Positions 51,154 to 60,437 of a stretch of 64,000 nt of DNA are shown here, in pieces. The stretch is from positions 1 to 64,000 of the forward strand of contig NZ_CP119327.1 in the NCBI RefSeq assembly GCF_022815905.2, in the 5' to 3' direction. The position numbers and the translations under genes were made by a program. The stretch is from Staphylococcus sp. NRL 16/872 (GTDB lineage Bacteria > Bacillota > Bacilli > Staphylococcales > Staphylococcaceae). Each line of letters starts with the position of its first letter. Positions within the stretch are counted from its first letter, which is position 1. A model generated the notes under the pieces. The model saw only the letters and a list, made by a program, of their open reading frames with translations, made no database searches and was not told where the DNA came from.

Positions 51154-51858
51154 ATGAAAATCACAAGTTTAATTGTATTACTCGTCATTTTAGGCACGGG
51201 TTATTTAATTATTAATGCGATTAGAAAAAAATCTCAACAAACTTTCAGTGAGGATAAGTTGGATCAAATTGATCATAGTGGATATGGTGATGGGAAATAT
51301 TTTTACCAAGCGCCGGGTATGATTTTAGATAATCAGTATATTCCTATTTATGGTAAAGAGAGATTATGTCATATCCCATATTACAAAGATAATAGTCAAA
51401 AGATGAGAAGTATGTTTGGTTTGAAACCATTACATGGTACACAAGTTAGATCTGATGATCATTCGGTTATTATAGAACGCTTGGAAGGTTTTACTAATTC
51501 TGCTATGTATCGAGTACTTTTAGATGGAGAAGAGATAGGCACTTTTAAAAAAGATAAAATGTTTAAAGAGGGCGGGTTCACACGTCTATTCCCGTATAGC
51601 TTTGTCAATAAAGCAAAGGAAAGTTATCGCTTTGAGAATCCTGATCGATTTCATTCTACTGTGATTAAGGATGAGCATGGTAATGTTATGTTGTCAGCTA
51701 AACGTACGGGGTTAGATTATAAAAAAAGTAAAACAACAAAAAAGCGTGGAGAACAAAATCAGATTGAAGTAAATAATAATGGTAAATATCCTGATGAGGT
51801 ATGGTTAGCCTTATATATACAAGCTTGTATTACATATCAAACATTAGATAAGCAATAA
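51154..51858 (+). CDS. Membrane-anchored protein, possibly tubby/LURP-like (234 aa)
   Basis: An N-terminal helix (about 4-22) anchors a beta-rich domain (about 60-190). Repeated short strands such as VIIERLEGFTNSAMYRVLLD and STVIKDEHGNVMLSAKR resemble tubby-C-terminal/LURP-like folds, but this is a weak impression. The ATG follows AAGGAG. The next gene begins 35 bases downstream, so the two may be cotranscribed. Confidence 0.6.
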   Translation: MKITSLIVLLVILGTGYLIINAIRKKSQQTFSEDKLDQIDHSGYGDGKYFYQAPGMILDNQYIPIYGKERLCHIPYYKDNSQKMRSMFGLKPLHGTQVRSDDHSVIIERLEGFTNSAMYRVLLDGEEIGTFKKDKMFKEGGFTRLFPYSFVNKAKESYRFENPDRFHSTVIKDEHGNVMLSAKRTGLDYKKSKTTKKRGEQNQIEVNNNGKYPDEVWLALYIQACITYQTLDKQ

Positions 51859-51893
51859 AATAATTAATTATTCTAAAAGAAGGAGACAATAAT

Positions 51894-52577
51894 ATGTTCA
51901 TTTTTGGGGATTATGCTGTAGAAACGCCACCCGTGGATCCGATAAGTGATTTGATGATGTTTACACTGAGTATGGCGGGTCTTTTTGGAAAAGATTTAAT
52001 AATATTTACGATTATCGCTATTCTTTATTTTGTGATGATTAAAGGGTTAAGCTCACTCATTTATCGTAAATCAGAAAAATTAGATACATATGACAAAATT
52101 GCTACAAAATTGGATGGGCCTCTAAAATATCTATTGAGTTTCGTTTTCTTTATTTTAGTGACGTTAGGGGTCATGCAAGTTCTCAGTTATTATTTAATTG
52201 CGACGGGTTTCTTCTGGATTATTATATTTACAGTTGGTTTTGCCTTGATATTTATTCTATTTCCGTATTTTATGATTTTCTTACCTTTTTTCAAGAGAAA
52301 CAAATATTGGGGATTTCTGAAGACGATTCCGTGGATTGTAATCATGGCAGGCACTACAGTATATGGCATTGAAATCATGTTGGATACTAATAATAAAATA
52401 TATACTGATGAAGGTGGTGTTGGCTATACAGAGGGAAGTTTACTTTTTAAAGAATTAGGTGGTGCATCTTATTTACTAGCTTCCTTATTAGGTGTGGCAG
52501 TGATTATTATCAAAATTGTGGCGACAAAGCGTGCACAAAAGGAAGAAGCGACATCAAATCAATCGGAAGAACAATAA
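51894..52577 (+). CDS. Membrane protein of unknown function, full-length paralogue (227 aa)
   Basis: Five or so membrane helices lie at about 38-55, 80-100, 105-127, 138-156 and 184-205. The patterns LKYLLSFVFFILVTLGVMQV near 78 and NNKIYTDEGG near 163 recur in the gene at 54632, so the two are paralogues separated by isaB and the zinc-binding lipoprotein. The start follows AAGGAG. No function is known. Confidence 0.7.
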   Translation: MFIFGDYAVETPPVDPISDLMMFTLSMAGLFGKDLIIFTIIAILYFVMIKGLSSLIYRKSEKLDTYDKIATKLDGPLKYLLSFVFFILVTLGVMQVLSYYLIATGFFWIIIFTVGFALIFILFPYFMIFLPFFKRNKYWGFLKTIPWIVIMAGTTVYGIEIMLDTNNKIYTDEGGVGYTEGSLLFKELGGASYLLASLLGVAVIIIKIVATKRAQKEEATSNQSEEQ

Positions 52578-52756
52578 ATGAAAGAATAAGGAATAAGCCT
52601 ACGAAATCTATTTATTTACAAGTTTCATATAAAATTCACAAAACTTTATATAATATAATATTGCATACTTTGTAATATAATTGTAACATTGTAATCGAAT
52701 AGTAATAAAACGATCATCTTGCTACTATTCAATTCATATAAAAAGGAGAATGAATT

Positions 52757-53296
52757 ATGAAAAAAATGACTAAGATTACAATGGCATCTGTCGTAGCATT
52801 TGGAACATTATTTGGGGTTGGATATTCAATTGATAACTTTCAAGTAAACGAAGCACATGCAGCTCAAAATCAAACTGTTACACCTTATTATACTTATAAT
52901 GGTTATGCAGCAAAAGGTACGCCTTCTTTCGTTTTAAACCAAACATTTATTAATTCTTTAAAATATGACAATTTTAAAATGAATGGTGTGAAAATTCCTT
53001 ATACAACTGGTAAACAAGCGCTTCCTAATGCAATTAAGAATGTTCAAAAATACGACCAAACATTTGCAATTACAAATTCTAAAGGAACAGTAGCAAGATA
53101 TGTAACATTTAAAGTGAATGGTAAATTGACAACAAAACAATTGATGAATGCATATGGAAATAAATTGAAATTAGCGACTAGTGCTAAAGGTTTAAAAGTA
53201 TATGTATATAATCCTTATAAACAACATTATGGTATAGCTTTCTACACTAACAATGGCAAAGTTCAGTCTGTTATGATTGGTCATTTTGTAGCATAA
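52757..53296 (+). CDS. isaB: Immunodominant staphylococcal antigen B (IsaB) homologue
   Basis: IsaB is a secreted, nucleic-acid-binding surface antigen. The 179 residues start with a signal peptide (MKKMTKITMASVVAFGTLFG, cleavage after AHA near 36), then TPYYTYNGYAAKG, FINSLKYDNFKMNGVKI and VQKYDQTFAI, which match the S. aureus IsaB pattern as I recall it. The ATG follows AAAAGGAG. It has its own terminator. Confidence 0.85.
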   Translation: MKKMTKITMASVVAFGTLFGVGYSIDNFQVNEAHAAQNQTVTPYYTYNGYAAKGTPSFVLNQTFINSLKYDNFKMNGVKIPYTTGKQALPNAIKNVQKYDQTFAITNSKGTVARYVTFKVNGKLTTKQLMNAYGNKLKLATSAKGLKVYVYNPYKQHYGIAFYTNNGKVQSVMIGHFVA

Positions 53297-53341
53297 GTTT
53301 AAAGTTATAGTTAAATCATTTATTTCATTTCACAACTACTA

Positions 53342-53393
53342 AAAGCTATGAAGAACTCTATGGTCATATAGATTTCTTCATAGCTTTTTTTTA
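53342..53393 (+). terminator. Intrinsic terminator after isaB
   Basis: AAAGCTATGAAGAA pairs with TTCTTCATAGCTTT and a long T-run follows. Confidence 0.85.
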
Positions 53394-53434
53394 ATATTTT
53401 GTGAGTTACTTAAATAATGTATGTGGAATGTATA

Positions 53435-54406
53435 TTATTTATTTTCAAGTGCTTTTTTAAGTGTTTTAATATTTTCTTTCATGAATGATTGGTAGGTATT
53501 TTTGTCGTTATCTTGCTGTTTTGTATGTGAACCCATATTGTAGAATTTAAGTGTTTTTGCATTTGTTTCTTTTCTAACTGTGTCAGCAACTTTATGTGAA
53601 ACATTTTCTTCAGTTAAGATATATTTCACGTGGTCTTTCTTAATTTGTTTAACAATATTTGTTAAATCTTTTTGACTTGGATCTTCAGCGTTCATGTTTT
53701 CAATACCTTCTTGTTTGAAGTTATAGCGGTTTGCTAAATAGCCAAGTGAATCATGAGAAATATAAACTGTTTTATCTTCATTACCTTTAACTGCTTGTTT
53801 CATGTCTGTGTCTAAGTCTTTTAAATCTTTAACTAACTGTTTGTAATTATCTTCGTAATACGCTTTATGCTTACTGTCTTTCTTCACTAATTCTTCCTTG
53901 ATTTCTTTTGCAAATTTTTGACTGACTACAGGGTCTAACCAAATGTGTGGATCGTATTTACCGTGGTGGTGATGTTCATGTCCTTCGTGCTCGTGCTCAT
54001 GCTCATGTTCGTGTTCCTCACCTTTTAATAAATCTTTATCCTTATCTAAAGATGATTCTAATGATACTGTCTTATCTTTATCATTAATTGAGCTGGCGAT
54101 TTTTTTCGCAACTGGATCTAAGTTATCGCCTGTGTAGAAAAATAGGTCTGATTTGCCAATATCTACCATTTGTTTTTGACTTGGATCATATGTATGTGGG
54201 TCTACACCGTTAGGATATACAGATTTAACATCGACATATTTACCACCAATTTGTTGGGCAAATGATTTCAATGGGTAAACAGTCGTTCTAACTTCAAGTT
54301 TACCTTTATGGTCAGATGAAGTATCATCATTATCTTTATTGCCACAAGCTGCAAGTGACAACGTTAAAATTGCTATGAAAAATAGTATTAAACTTTTTTT
54401 ATACAT
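53435..54406 (-). CDS. Zinc ABC transporter substrate-binding lipoprotein (AdcA/ZnuA type)
   Basis: This protein captures extracellular zinc for import. The 323 residues start with a lipoprotein signal (LTLSLAACGNK, lipid Cys about 21) and a cluster A-I metal-binding fold. It has the His-rich loop of alternating E and H (about 132-148, then HEHHHHGKYDP) and metal ligands in GVDPHTYDP near 67, HIWLDP near 153 and VYISHDSLGYL near 208. No permease or ATPase gene lies beside it, so it is an orphan in this window and may feed a transporter elsewhere. A Zur box lies directly upstream. Confidence 0.9.
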   Translation of the reverse strand: MYKKSLILFFIAILTLSLAACGNKDNDDTSSDHKGKLEVRTTVYPLKSFAQQIGGKYVDVKSVYPNGVDPHTYDPSQKQMVDIGKSDLFFYTGDNLDPVAKKIASSINDKDKTVSLESSLDKDKDLLKGEEHEHEHEHEHEGHEHHHHGKYDPHIWLDPVVSQKFAKEIKEELVKKDSKHKAYYEDNYKQLVKDLKDLDTDMKQAVKGNEDKTVYISHDSLGYLANRYNFKQEGIENMNAEDPSQKDLTNIVKQIKKDHVKYILTEENVSHKVADTVRKETNAKTLKFYNMGSHTKQQDNDKNTYQSFMKENIKTLKKALENK

Positions 54407-54418
54407 TTCTACCTCTCC

Positions 54419-54441
54419 TAAATCGTAATTATTACGTTTTA
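54419..54441 (-). promoter_or_regulatory. Zur box upstream of the zinc-binding lipoprotein
   Basis: TAAATCGTAATTATTACG followed by TTTTA fits the staphylococcal Zur operator as I recall it, an inverted repeat with a one-base centre, with one mismatch. It lies 13 bases upstream of the start, so Zur with zinc should repress the gene. Confidence 0.8.
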
Positions 54442-54631
54442 ATGATTACATTAATTTTTATCATTGTCAATGACGATATTCAAACTTAAAAAGGTTAGGG
54501 AGTTTATAAATTTAAAATATTGAGATTTTAATAAAGTGTAATGGCAATATACTGTAATAAATATAATTTTGACTTAATGATATTTAAATGAAATACTTTT
54601 CTTAAAGATAAAGAAAGCGAGATGACTATGG

Positions 54632-55210
54632 ATGACTTTGCTAGTAATACTGTTTACAATATTTCTCATAACGACGGGGCTTTGTTTTTTGATAATTAGA
54701 TTGATAAGTAAATTAATTTTAAAAAGATCAAATAACCTTAACAAATATGAACGTTTAAATCGAAAATTAAATGGAGATTTAAAGTACCTATTGTCAGTAA
54801 TTATTTTTATTTTAGTCACGTTAGGTGTTAAACAAATATTTTATTACTATTTAATTAATGGGACTTATTTTCTATTAATATTAATAACGTTGGGTTTAAT
54901 ATTTGTTATTTATTTGTGCCCTTATGCGTTGATATTTTTACCAAATTTTAAAGGGAAGAAAGGTTTAGTTACTTTCAAAATTGTATTATGGTGCATTGTG
55001 ATAGCTCTGACGTTAGATTATAGCTTATTACTTTTAATAGATCGTAATACAAAGATTTATACAGATGAGGGATTAGTGACTTATAAATACGGTAGTATAA
55101 TGTGGAAAAATATAGGAGGTCTCTCTTATTTATTAACAACTGTGATGGGGCTAGGAATGATTATTATAAGAGTAGTTGCAAATGAATATTCTAAAATTAA
55201 GAATAAATAA
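54632..55210 (+). CDS. Membrane protein, N-terminally shorter paralogue of the 51894 gene (192 aa)
   Basis: The sequence parallels the 227-residue protein at 51894, including LKYLLSVIIFILVTLGVKQI near 49 and NTKIYTDEGL near 134, but lacks about 35 N-terminal residues. The frame has a stop at 54623 just before the ATG at 54632, and no good ribosome binding site is seen. It is more AT-rich than its relative. It may be an expressed duplicate or one in decay. Confidence 0.6.
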   Translation: MTLLVILFTIFLITTGLCFLIIRLISKLILKRSNNLNKYERLNRKLNGDLKYLLSVIIFILVTLGVKQIFYYYLINGTYFLLILITLGLIFVIYLCPYALIFLPNFKGKKGLVTFKIVLWCIVIALTLDYSLLLLIDRNTKIYTDEGLVTYKYGSIMWKNIGGLSYLLTTVMGLGMIIIRVVANEYSKIKNK

Positions 55211-55290
55211 AAGTTAGTAGAGAACGTGAGACAAACGTTTAAGATTTGAGCAAAAGTAGGATTGTATTTCTTACTTCTTAGCAGTGTGAA

Positions 55291-55332
55291 TAAAAAATGC
55301 TTATCCTCTACATTACGTAAGGGATAAGCATT
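55291..55332 (-). terminator. Intrinsic terminator after the DUF5067 lipoprotein
   Basis: ATGCTTATCC (55297-55306) pairs with GGATAAGCAT (55322-55331); on the minus strand a TTTTTTATT tail follows. Confidence 0.8.
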
Positions 55333-55378
55333 GAAAGATTGATTTCAACTTAAGTAAGACGCATGTGGTAGTGCGTGA

Positions 55379-56023
55379 TTATTTAAGTTCAATTTCTTTT
55401 TTAGCAAGGTGATCATTGCTATAGTCATCTGGATCTTTAACTTGGATTGTTACAGGTGTTTTAGTGTCTTTTAATTTATAGAATTTTACGGCTTTAACTG
55501 TACCACCTTTATTGATTTCATCAGTGTCGTTTTCACCATATTTTCTATCTAATTCGCTGTCATAACCGTCGCCAGATTTTAGTGATCTTTTCACATTTTT
55601 AGAGTCTTGGTAAGCATCGAAACTACTGAAGAATGCACTGTTTGCAGTTAATTCTTTTTTGTCATTTTTGTTTGTTACGCTGTAAACAATGGCAAGGTTA
55701 GGATTGTCATCTTCAGCATATTTGCTTGCTTCTACGATTTCTGTTTTTTCAATTTTGATGTCAAAGTCTTTACTTGTTAAAGTGTCATTTTCAAATTTTG
55801 ATTCAGATTTTTTTTCATTATCTGAAGATGAATCTACATCTACAGAATCTGTGTCATTAGAATCTTCGCTGTCTGAAGAGGAACTGTTACTAGAATCTTC
55901 TTTTTTGCTTTCTGAAGATTTTTTTGCTGTATCACTGTCTGATGACTTGCCAGACATGTCACCAAAACTACATGCACCTAAGATTAACGTCGATGCAAAT
56001 AAGAATGCCAAAAGTTTTTTCAT
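55379..56023 (-). CDS. DUF5067-type lipoprotein (214 aa)
   Basis: A lipoprotein signal (ASTLILGACSF, lipid Cys about 18) precedes a 65-residue low-complexity Ser/Asp/Lys linker and a beta-rich domain (about 85-214) with NPNLAIVYSVTNKNDKKELT near 107, the pattern of DUF5067/DUF4352-like immunoglobulin-fold proteins. The ATG follows AGGAGG. It would be anchored outside the membrane. No partner is evident. Confidence 0.78.
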   Translation of the reverse strand: MKKLLAFLFASTLILGACSFGDMSGKSSDSDTAKKSSESKKEDSSNSSSSDSEDSNDTDSVDVDSSSDNEKKSESKFENDTLTSKDFDIKIEKTEIVEASKYAEDDNPNLAIVYSVTNKNDKKELTANSAFFSSFDAYQDSKNVKRSLKSGDGYDSELDRKYGENDTDEINKGGTVKAVKFYKLKDTKTPVTIQVKDPDDYSNDHLAKKEIELK

Positions 56024-56271
56024 TAGTGGATCCTCCTGAATTTTTTAAAAAATTAATATGTAAAACGAAACAGTAATTAATTATTATTAAAAATTAAAAT
56101 AATTAACTATTTCGGTTTATAGTATAACATTTAATACTTAGATTTGTAATACAATTGTAAAAAAGATATGTATAATAAAAGTAATTATTTTATTATGTTA
56201 AAATTTAATAGGTTTAGTACAAAAAGTATTATCACTAATTAGATTAATCATTCAATTTAGATTGAGTCTAT

Positions 56272-57147
56272 TTGATTATTGGAGGTTTTATTATCAAAGT
56301 AAGTGATTATATAAATTGTATTGAAAATAATAAATATAAAATGATTTATCAAAGTCTTGATGAAGAATTTAAAAGTAAAATTAAAAAGCGACAACTAAAA
56401 AAGATTATCTTGAAATATAAGGGGCATTCACATGAATTGTTTAATCAATTAGAGTTGAATGATTCAATACGCTATATATATTTAAGTAAAGATAATAACT
56501 GGGGTGTTGCTATAACTATTCATAAATCAACTACTAAGATATTAGGTTTATTACTCTTACCCCTAAATAAAGAACAAGAACAATTCTTTACAGATTTTAA
56601 CTATTTCATGCCTATAGATAGAGAATGGAAAGTTGTTTGGGGTGGTGATACCTTAATAACGAACTATCATAGTAATATTCCAGCTCAAAAGTATGCTTAT
56701 GACTTGCTAATTGAAAAAGAAAATAAGACATATCTAAATGATGGCACTATTAATGAAGATTATTTTGCGTTTGAACAAACAATTGTTGCTCCACGCTCTG
56801 GTGTGATTGTTGATGTGCGTAATAGCGTTAAAGATAATCAACCTGGAATGATGAATGAAAATCAGGTGACTGGAAATTACGTCATCATTCGTCACGGAGA
56901 ACAAGAGTATAGTTTGATAGCACATTTTATGCACAACTCTATATTAGTAACGCCTGGTCAAAGTGTTAAAAGTGGTGACATTCTAGGTAAATGTGGTAAT
57001 TCAGGTCATTCTTCTGAACCCCACATTCATTTTCAAGTGATGAATACGCCTTTATTGAGTGAGGATTGTTTATCAAAGAAAATTAAATTTGAAAATTTAA
57101 AGGATCCAATCATTGGTGATGTAGTACCTGGACAGAGTGAGTACTAA
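56272..57147 (+). CDS. M23-like peptidase with unusual start
   Basis: The C-terminal half resembles M23 metallopeptidases that cut peptidoglycan cross-bridges: first ligands in NYHSNIPAQKYAYDL (near 130), then IIRHGEQEYSLIAHFMHNS near 208, GQSVKSGDILGKCGNSG near 230 and HIHFQV near 254. The N-terminal ~110 residues resemble DUF3887-like domains. No signal peptide is seen. The strong site GGAGG (56281-56285) points to the ATT or ATC at 56290/56293, not to a normal start codon; the only conventional upstream start is the TTG at 56272, which lies before that site. Confidence 0.72.
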   Translation: MIIGGFIIKVSDYINCIENNKYKMIYQSLDEEFKSKIKKRQLKKIILKYKGHSHELFNQLELNDSIRYIYLSKDNNWGVAITIHKSTTKILGLLLLPLNKEQEQFFTDFNYFMPIDREWKVVWGGDTLITNYHSNIPAQKYAYDLLIEKENKTYLNDGTINEDYFAFEQTIVAPRSGVIVDVRNSVKDNQPGMMNENQVTGNYVIIRHGEQEYSLIAHFMHNSILVTPGQSVKSGDILGKCGNSGHSSEPHIHFQVMNTPLLSEDCLSKKIKFENLKDPIIGDVVPGQSEY

Positions 57148-57236
57148 CACATAAAACTCTCTTATCATCGAACTAAATTTTGAGAAATTGAAAAAGAATT
57201 GTAATATGAACATAATTCAAAAAAGGAGCGTTACCT

Positions 57237-57761
57237 TTGGAAGAAATTAATATATTAGAAGATAAAAAATTAGCTAATAAACTTGCAGTGTACTCTTATA
57301 TTAGTTTTGTCGTGTTTGGCATTATATTCTATTTAATTATGAAATTGGTAGATACCCCTAAATTTTTTGATTCATTATTATTTAATGTATTTTTTATAAT
57401 TATTCTCTTAATAGTTATGTTTGCAATACATGAGTGTATTCACGGATTATTCTTTAAAATCTTTTCACCTAAGAATAAAGTTTATTTTGGGGCAACTAAA
57501 GGTATGCTTTATTGTGCAATACCAGGTGGAACGTTTACACCATTAACTTTCACAATTAGTAGCATCGCGCCTTTTGTAATTATTACAACGATATTTATCA
57601 TTACTTTATTTTTAGGGTGGTTTCCACGCGGTCTCTTTTTCTTCTTTGCTACATTTCATGCGGGATGTTGTATAGGAGACTTTTATTGGGTTTGGAAAAT
57701 GTTTAAAGCACCTAAACGTTCAACGATTGAAACGACAGATACAGGTATCATCATTCGCTAA
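57237..57761 (+). CDS. DUF3267 membrane metalloprotease-like protein (174 aa)
   Basis: The protein has membrane helices at about 17-37, 44-68, 100-125 and 135-155. In the second, AIHECIHGLFF gives an HExxH zinc motif (residues about 63-67), as in DUF3267 and site-2-protease-like families. The TTG start is favoured by AAAGGAG 8 bases upstream. It lies 90 bases after the M23-like gene; cotranscription is possible. The substrate is unknown. Confidence 0.78.
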   Translation: MEEINILEDKKLANKLAVYSYISFVVFGIIFYLIMKLVDTPKFFDSLLFNVFFIIILLIVMFAIHECIHGLFFKIFSPKNKVYFGATKGMLYCAIPGGTFTPLTFTISSIAPFVIITTIFIITLFLGWFPRGLFFFFATFHAGCCIGDFYWVWKMFKAPKRSTIETTDTGIIIR

Positions 57762-57796
57762 TTAATGTTCCTTTATATTTAAATAGATTTTATAAC

Positions 57797-57838
57797 AAAT
57801 TGGACTAGTGACGAAAAATCACTAGTCCAATTTTATTT
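57797..57838. terminator. Bidirectional terminator between convergent genes
   Basis: AAATTGGACTAGTGA (57797-57811) pairs perfectly with TCACTAGTCCAATTT (57819-57833), with T-runs on both strands. Confidence 0.88.
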
Positions 57839-57861
57839 TGATATGATAAATAGCTATATTA

Positions 57862-58356
57862 TTAGTTTAAAGAAATGTCCTCATCAATCACTACATCATC
57901 ATCTATTCCCTCAGTCATTATGACATGCCCAGAACTATCTACGAATATTTTGTAAGTAGCTCCAGCCCCTGATTTATTATTTGCAACAATATTCCAAGTG
58001 TCGGTGCTAGAATTATACGTCGGTTCTTGGAAAGTTATTAGCGAAGCATCACCACCACTGTCATTAATAGCTTTAATAACATAGTCAAACACATTATTGC
58101 GATTAACTTTAGTATTTGAAGTATTATGATTTACTTCATTATTAGATGTTGAAATATTAGTATTTGAACTTACAGCTTGATTTTCATTATTTTGGTCGTC
58201 TGAAATTGTACCGGCATTAGCTTGATCTGTTTTTTGTTCCGTGAGTTGCTTTTTTAAATCTTCAGTTTCTTTAAATTTAGAATAACCAAAAAGACCCGAA
58301 ATACCTAGTACAGTTAATATGATTAAGCCACTTAAAATTTTAATTATTACTTTCAT
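57862..58356 (-). CDS. Membrane-anchored protein of unknown function (164 aa)
   Basis: One N-terminal helix (about 4-24), a low-complexity Asn/Ser/Thr linker (about 35-85) and a compact C-terminal domain (about 86-160; TYNSSTDTWNIVANNKSGAG, then IFVDSSGHVIMTEG) resembling PepSY-like folds in size. It starts two bases after the preceding gene's stop and shares its plan, so the pair likely works together at the cell surface. Confidence 0.7.
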   Translation of the reverse strand: MKVIIKILSGLIILTVLGISGLFGYSKFKETEDLKKQLTEQKTDQANAGTISDDQNNENQAVSSNTNISTSNNEVNHNTSNTKVNRNNVFDYVIKAINDSGGDASLITFQEPTYNSSTDTWNIVANNKSGAGATYKIFVDSSGHVIMTEGIDDDVVIDEDISLN

Positions 58357-58358
58357 TA

Positions 58359-58880
58359 TTATTCTTCCTCATTATCATCATTTGAGATAGTCAATCTTCC
58401 TTGAGATTCTAATAAATCTGTTGTAGTGGTTCTTTCACTATCTTCGATTTTGCCATCTCCATCTGCATCAAATTGATCTAAATTTTGTGCTGCTTCATCA
58501 AGTGATTTATCTACAGCTGCTTGATTAAAATTGTTTTTGCCAGGAGGTTCTTCTTGGTTCGCTGGGCTTTGGGTTGTATTGATTTCATTAGAGTAGGTTT
58601 GTTGAGTATTGTTTTCTTGTGTATTACTCACTTGAGAGACATCAGTATTTGGTGTTTCAGTTGAAGCATTATTTTCGCTAGTGCTTTGATTATTAGTGTT
58701 ACTCTCTTTCGTATTATTAGCTTCTACATTTTCTTTTTTATCTTTTTTGACTTCTTTATTTTTAGTTACGTTGTCATCTTGAAACAGAGCGTTTTTTGCG
58801 AAGTTTACCCCAAATAAAACTAACCCAATGAAAATAACTGATAGAATTGCAATAATTAGTATATTGATAACTTTATGCAT
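58359..58880 (-). CDS. Membrane-anchored protein with EF-hand-like motif (173 aa)
   Basis: An N-terminal membrane helix (about 5-24) is followed by a long Asn/Thr/Gln-rich linker (about 35-115) and a C-terminal segment QFDADGDGKIEDSE (about 137-150), a canonical calcium-binding EF-hand loop (D-x-D-x-D-x-K-I-x-x-x-E). The ATG follows AAGGAG. It is the first gene of the pair with 57862. Calcium binding is predicted, the role is unknown. Confidence 0.7.
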   Translation of the reverse strand: MHKVINILIIAILSVIFIGLVLFGVNFAKNALFQDDNVTKNKEVKKDKKENVEANNTKESNTNNQSTSENNASTETPNTDVSQVSNTQENNTQQTYSNEINTTQSPANQEEPPGKNNFNQAAVDKSLDEAAQNLDQFDADGDGKIEDSERTTTTDLLESQGRLTISNDDNEEE

Positions 58881-59049
58881 ATATAACTCCTTTATTTATA
58901 AAATTAATAATTTAATTTTATCTTTTTATCAATGGCATATCTACTATATTTTTAATTTTTTTAATAAAAAAATTATCATTAATAAAATTTAAGATGTTAT
59001 GAGAAATAAGAAAATGTAGAAAAAGGAGTAGGAATTAATAAAAGAAAAT

Positions 59050-59083
59050 AACTCCCCCCACTTTTGAAATAGTAGGGGGAGTT
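59050..59083 (-). terminator. Intrinsic terminator after the dus gene
   Basis: AACTCCCCC pairs with GGGGGAGTT; on the minus strand ATTTTCTTTTATT follows. Confidence 0.75.
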
Positions 59084-59137
59084 AACTGTTTATTTAAACT
59101 TCGTATTAATGATGAAGAGCGTAGTGTGTTAAGTGTT

Positions 59138-60109
59138 TTATGCTTCGTCCATTTGAGCTTCAAATTCGTCTAATAATGCACGAGCTTCGTCTACTGTTTC
59201 AGTGCTCATCAATTGGTGGCGTAGTTGGCTTGCGCCTTTAATGCCACGTACGTAGATTTTGAAGAATCTGCGTAGAGCTTTGAATTGTTGTGTTTCTTCA
59301 GTGGAATGCTTTTCAAACAATGTTAAATGCAATCTGAATAAGTCTAGTAGTTCTTTGCTTGTATGTTCGTGGGGTTCTTTTTCAAAGGCAAAAGGATTAT
59401 GGAAGATGCCTCTACCGATCATTACACCGTCAATACCATATTTGTTAGCAAGTTCTAGACCTTTCTGTCTATCTGGGATATCGCCGTTGATAGTTAATAA
59501 TGTGTTAGGTGCGATTTCGTTGCGCATTTCTTTAATGGCTGAGATTAATTCCCAGTGTGCATCTACTTTACTCATTTCTTTACGTGTACGAAGGTGAATA
59601 GATAGGTTTGCGATGTCTTGTCTAAAGACGTGTTTTAACCATTCTTTCCACTCATCTATTTCATAGTAACCTAGACGTGTTTTAACGCTTACTGGTAAGC
59701 CACCTGCTTTAGAAGCTTGAATGATTTCAGCTGCAACTTCAGGTCGGAGAATTAATCCTGAACCTTTACCTTTTTTTGCAACATTGGCTACGGGACAGCC
59801 CATGTTTAAATCAATGCCTTTAAAGCCCATTTCTGCTAAACCGATACTCATTTCTCGGAATTGCTCTGGCTTGTCGCCCCATATATGTGCGACCATTGGC
59901 TGTTCATCTTCACTGAATGTTAAACGTCCACGAACGCTGTGGATGCCTTCAGGATGACAAAAGCTTTCTGTATTTGTAAACTCAGTGAAGAAGACGTCTG
60001 GTCTAGCTGCTTCACTAACCACGTGACGAAAGACGATATCTGTCACGTCTTCCATAGGTGCCAAAATAAAAAATGGACGTGGCAATTCACTCCAAAAATT
60101 TTCTTTCAT
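59138..60109 (-). CDS. dus: tRNA-dihydrouridine synthase
   Basis: Dus reduces uridines in the tRNA D-loop with FMN and NADPH. The 323 residues start with the Dus pattern [18 protein letters not shown] near 13, then [20 protein letters not shown] near 99 (catalytic Cys in GCPV), VSVKTRLGY near 140 and [13 protein letters not shown] near 230. The exact Dus subfamily (DusB or staphylococcal DusA/C type) cannot be set by eye. The ribosome binding site is weak (GAAGG). Confidence 0.93.
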   Translation of the reverse strand: MKENFWSELPRPFFILAPMEDVTDIVFRHVVSEAARPDVFFTEFTNTESFCHPEGIHSVRGRLTFSEDEQPMVAHIWGDKPEQFREMSIGLAEMGFKGIDLNMGCPVANVAKKGKGSGLILRPEVAAEIIQASKAGGLPVSVKTRLGYYEIDEWKEWLKHVFRQDIANLSIHLRTRKEMSKVDAHWELISAIKEMRNEIAPNTLLTINGDIPDRQKGLELANKYGIDGVMIGRGIFHNPFAFEKEPHEHTSKELLDLFRLHLTLFEKHSTEETQQFKALRRFFKIYVRGIKGASQLRHQLMSTETVDEARALLDEFEAQMDEA

Positions 60110-60437
60110 AATATATTTAAACCTTCTTCTTTATTAATATCTCAATTTTTATGCATGATGATATTACCACAAATGGTGAACTTATACAAAAGGAATTTGA
60201 TTAGTTATAACGTTAGTGAGAGGTGTCTACGCGTAGTCTAAAAAGTTTTTCCAATAATTGAATATTAACAAGTAGGTAGCAACTAAATTTGCTGATATTA
60301 TAATTTGAATTTCTTCATGAGCAATATTTATAAAAAATTAAAAATGGCTAGGCAGGAACATACTACAAAATAGATTGCATATAGATTTTCATACTGTACA
60401 CTTTAATGTAAGAAATGAATGATGGAGTTGGCGTATT
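60110..60437. other. Divergent intergenic region, dus and two-component system
   Basis: About 330 AT-rich bases must contain both promoters. I see no ORF, operator or hairpin that I can name. Confidence 0.5.

Noticed and set aside
55689..56039. 116-codon plus-strand frame
   Set aside because: It is the antisense of the DUF5067 lipoprotein's Ser/Asp-rich linker and signal peptide.
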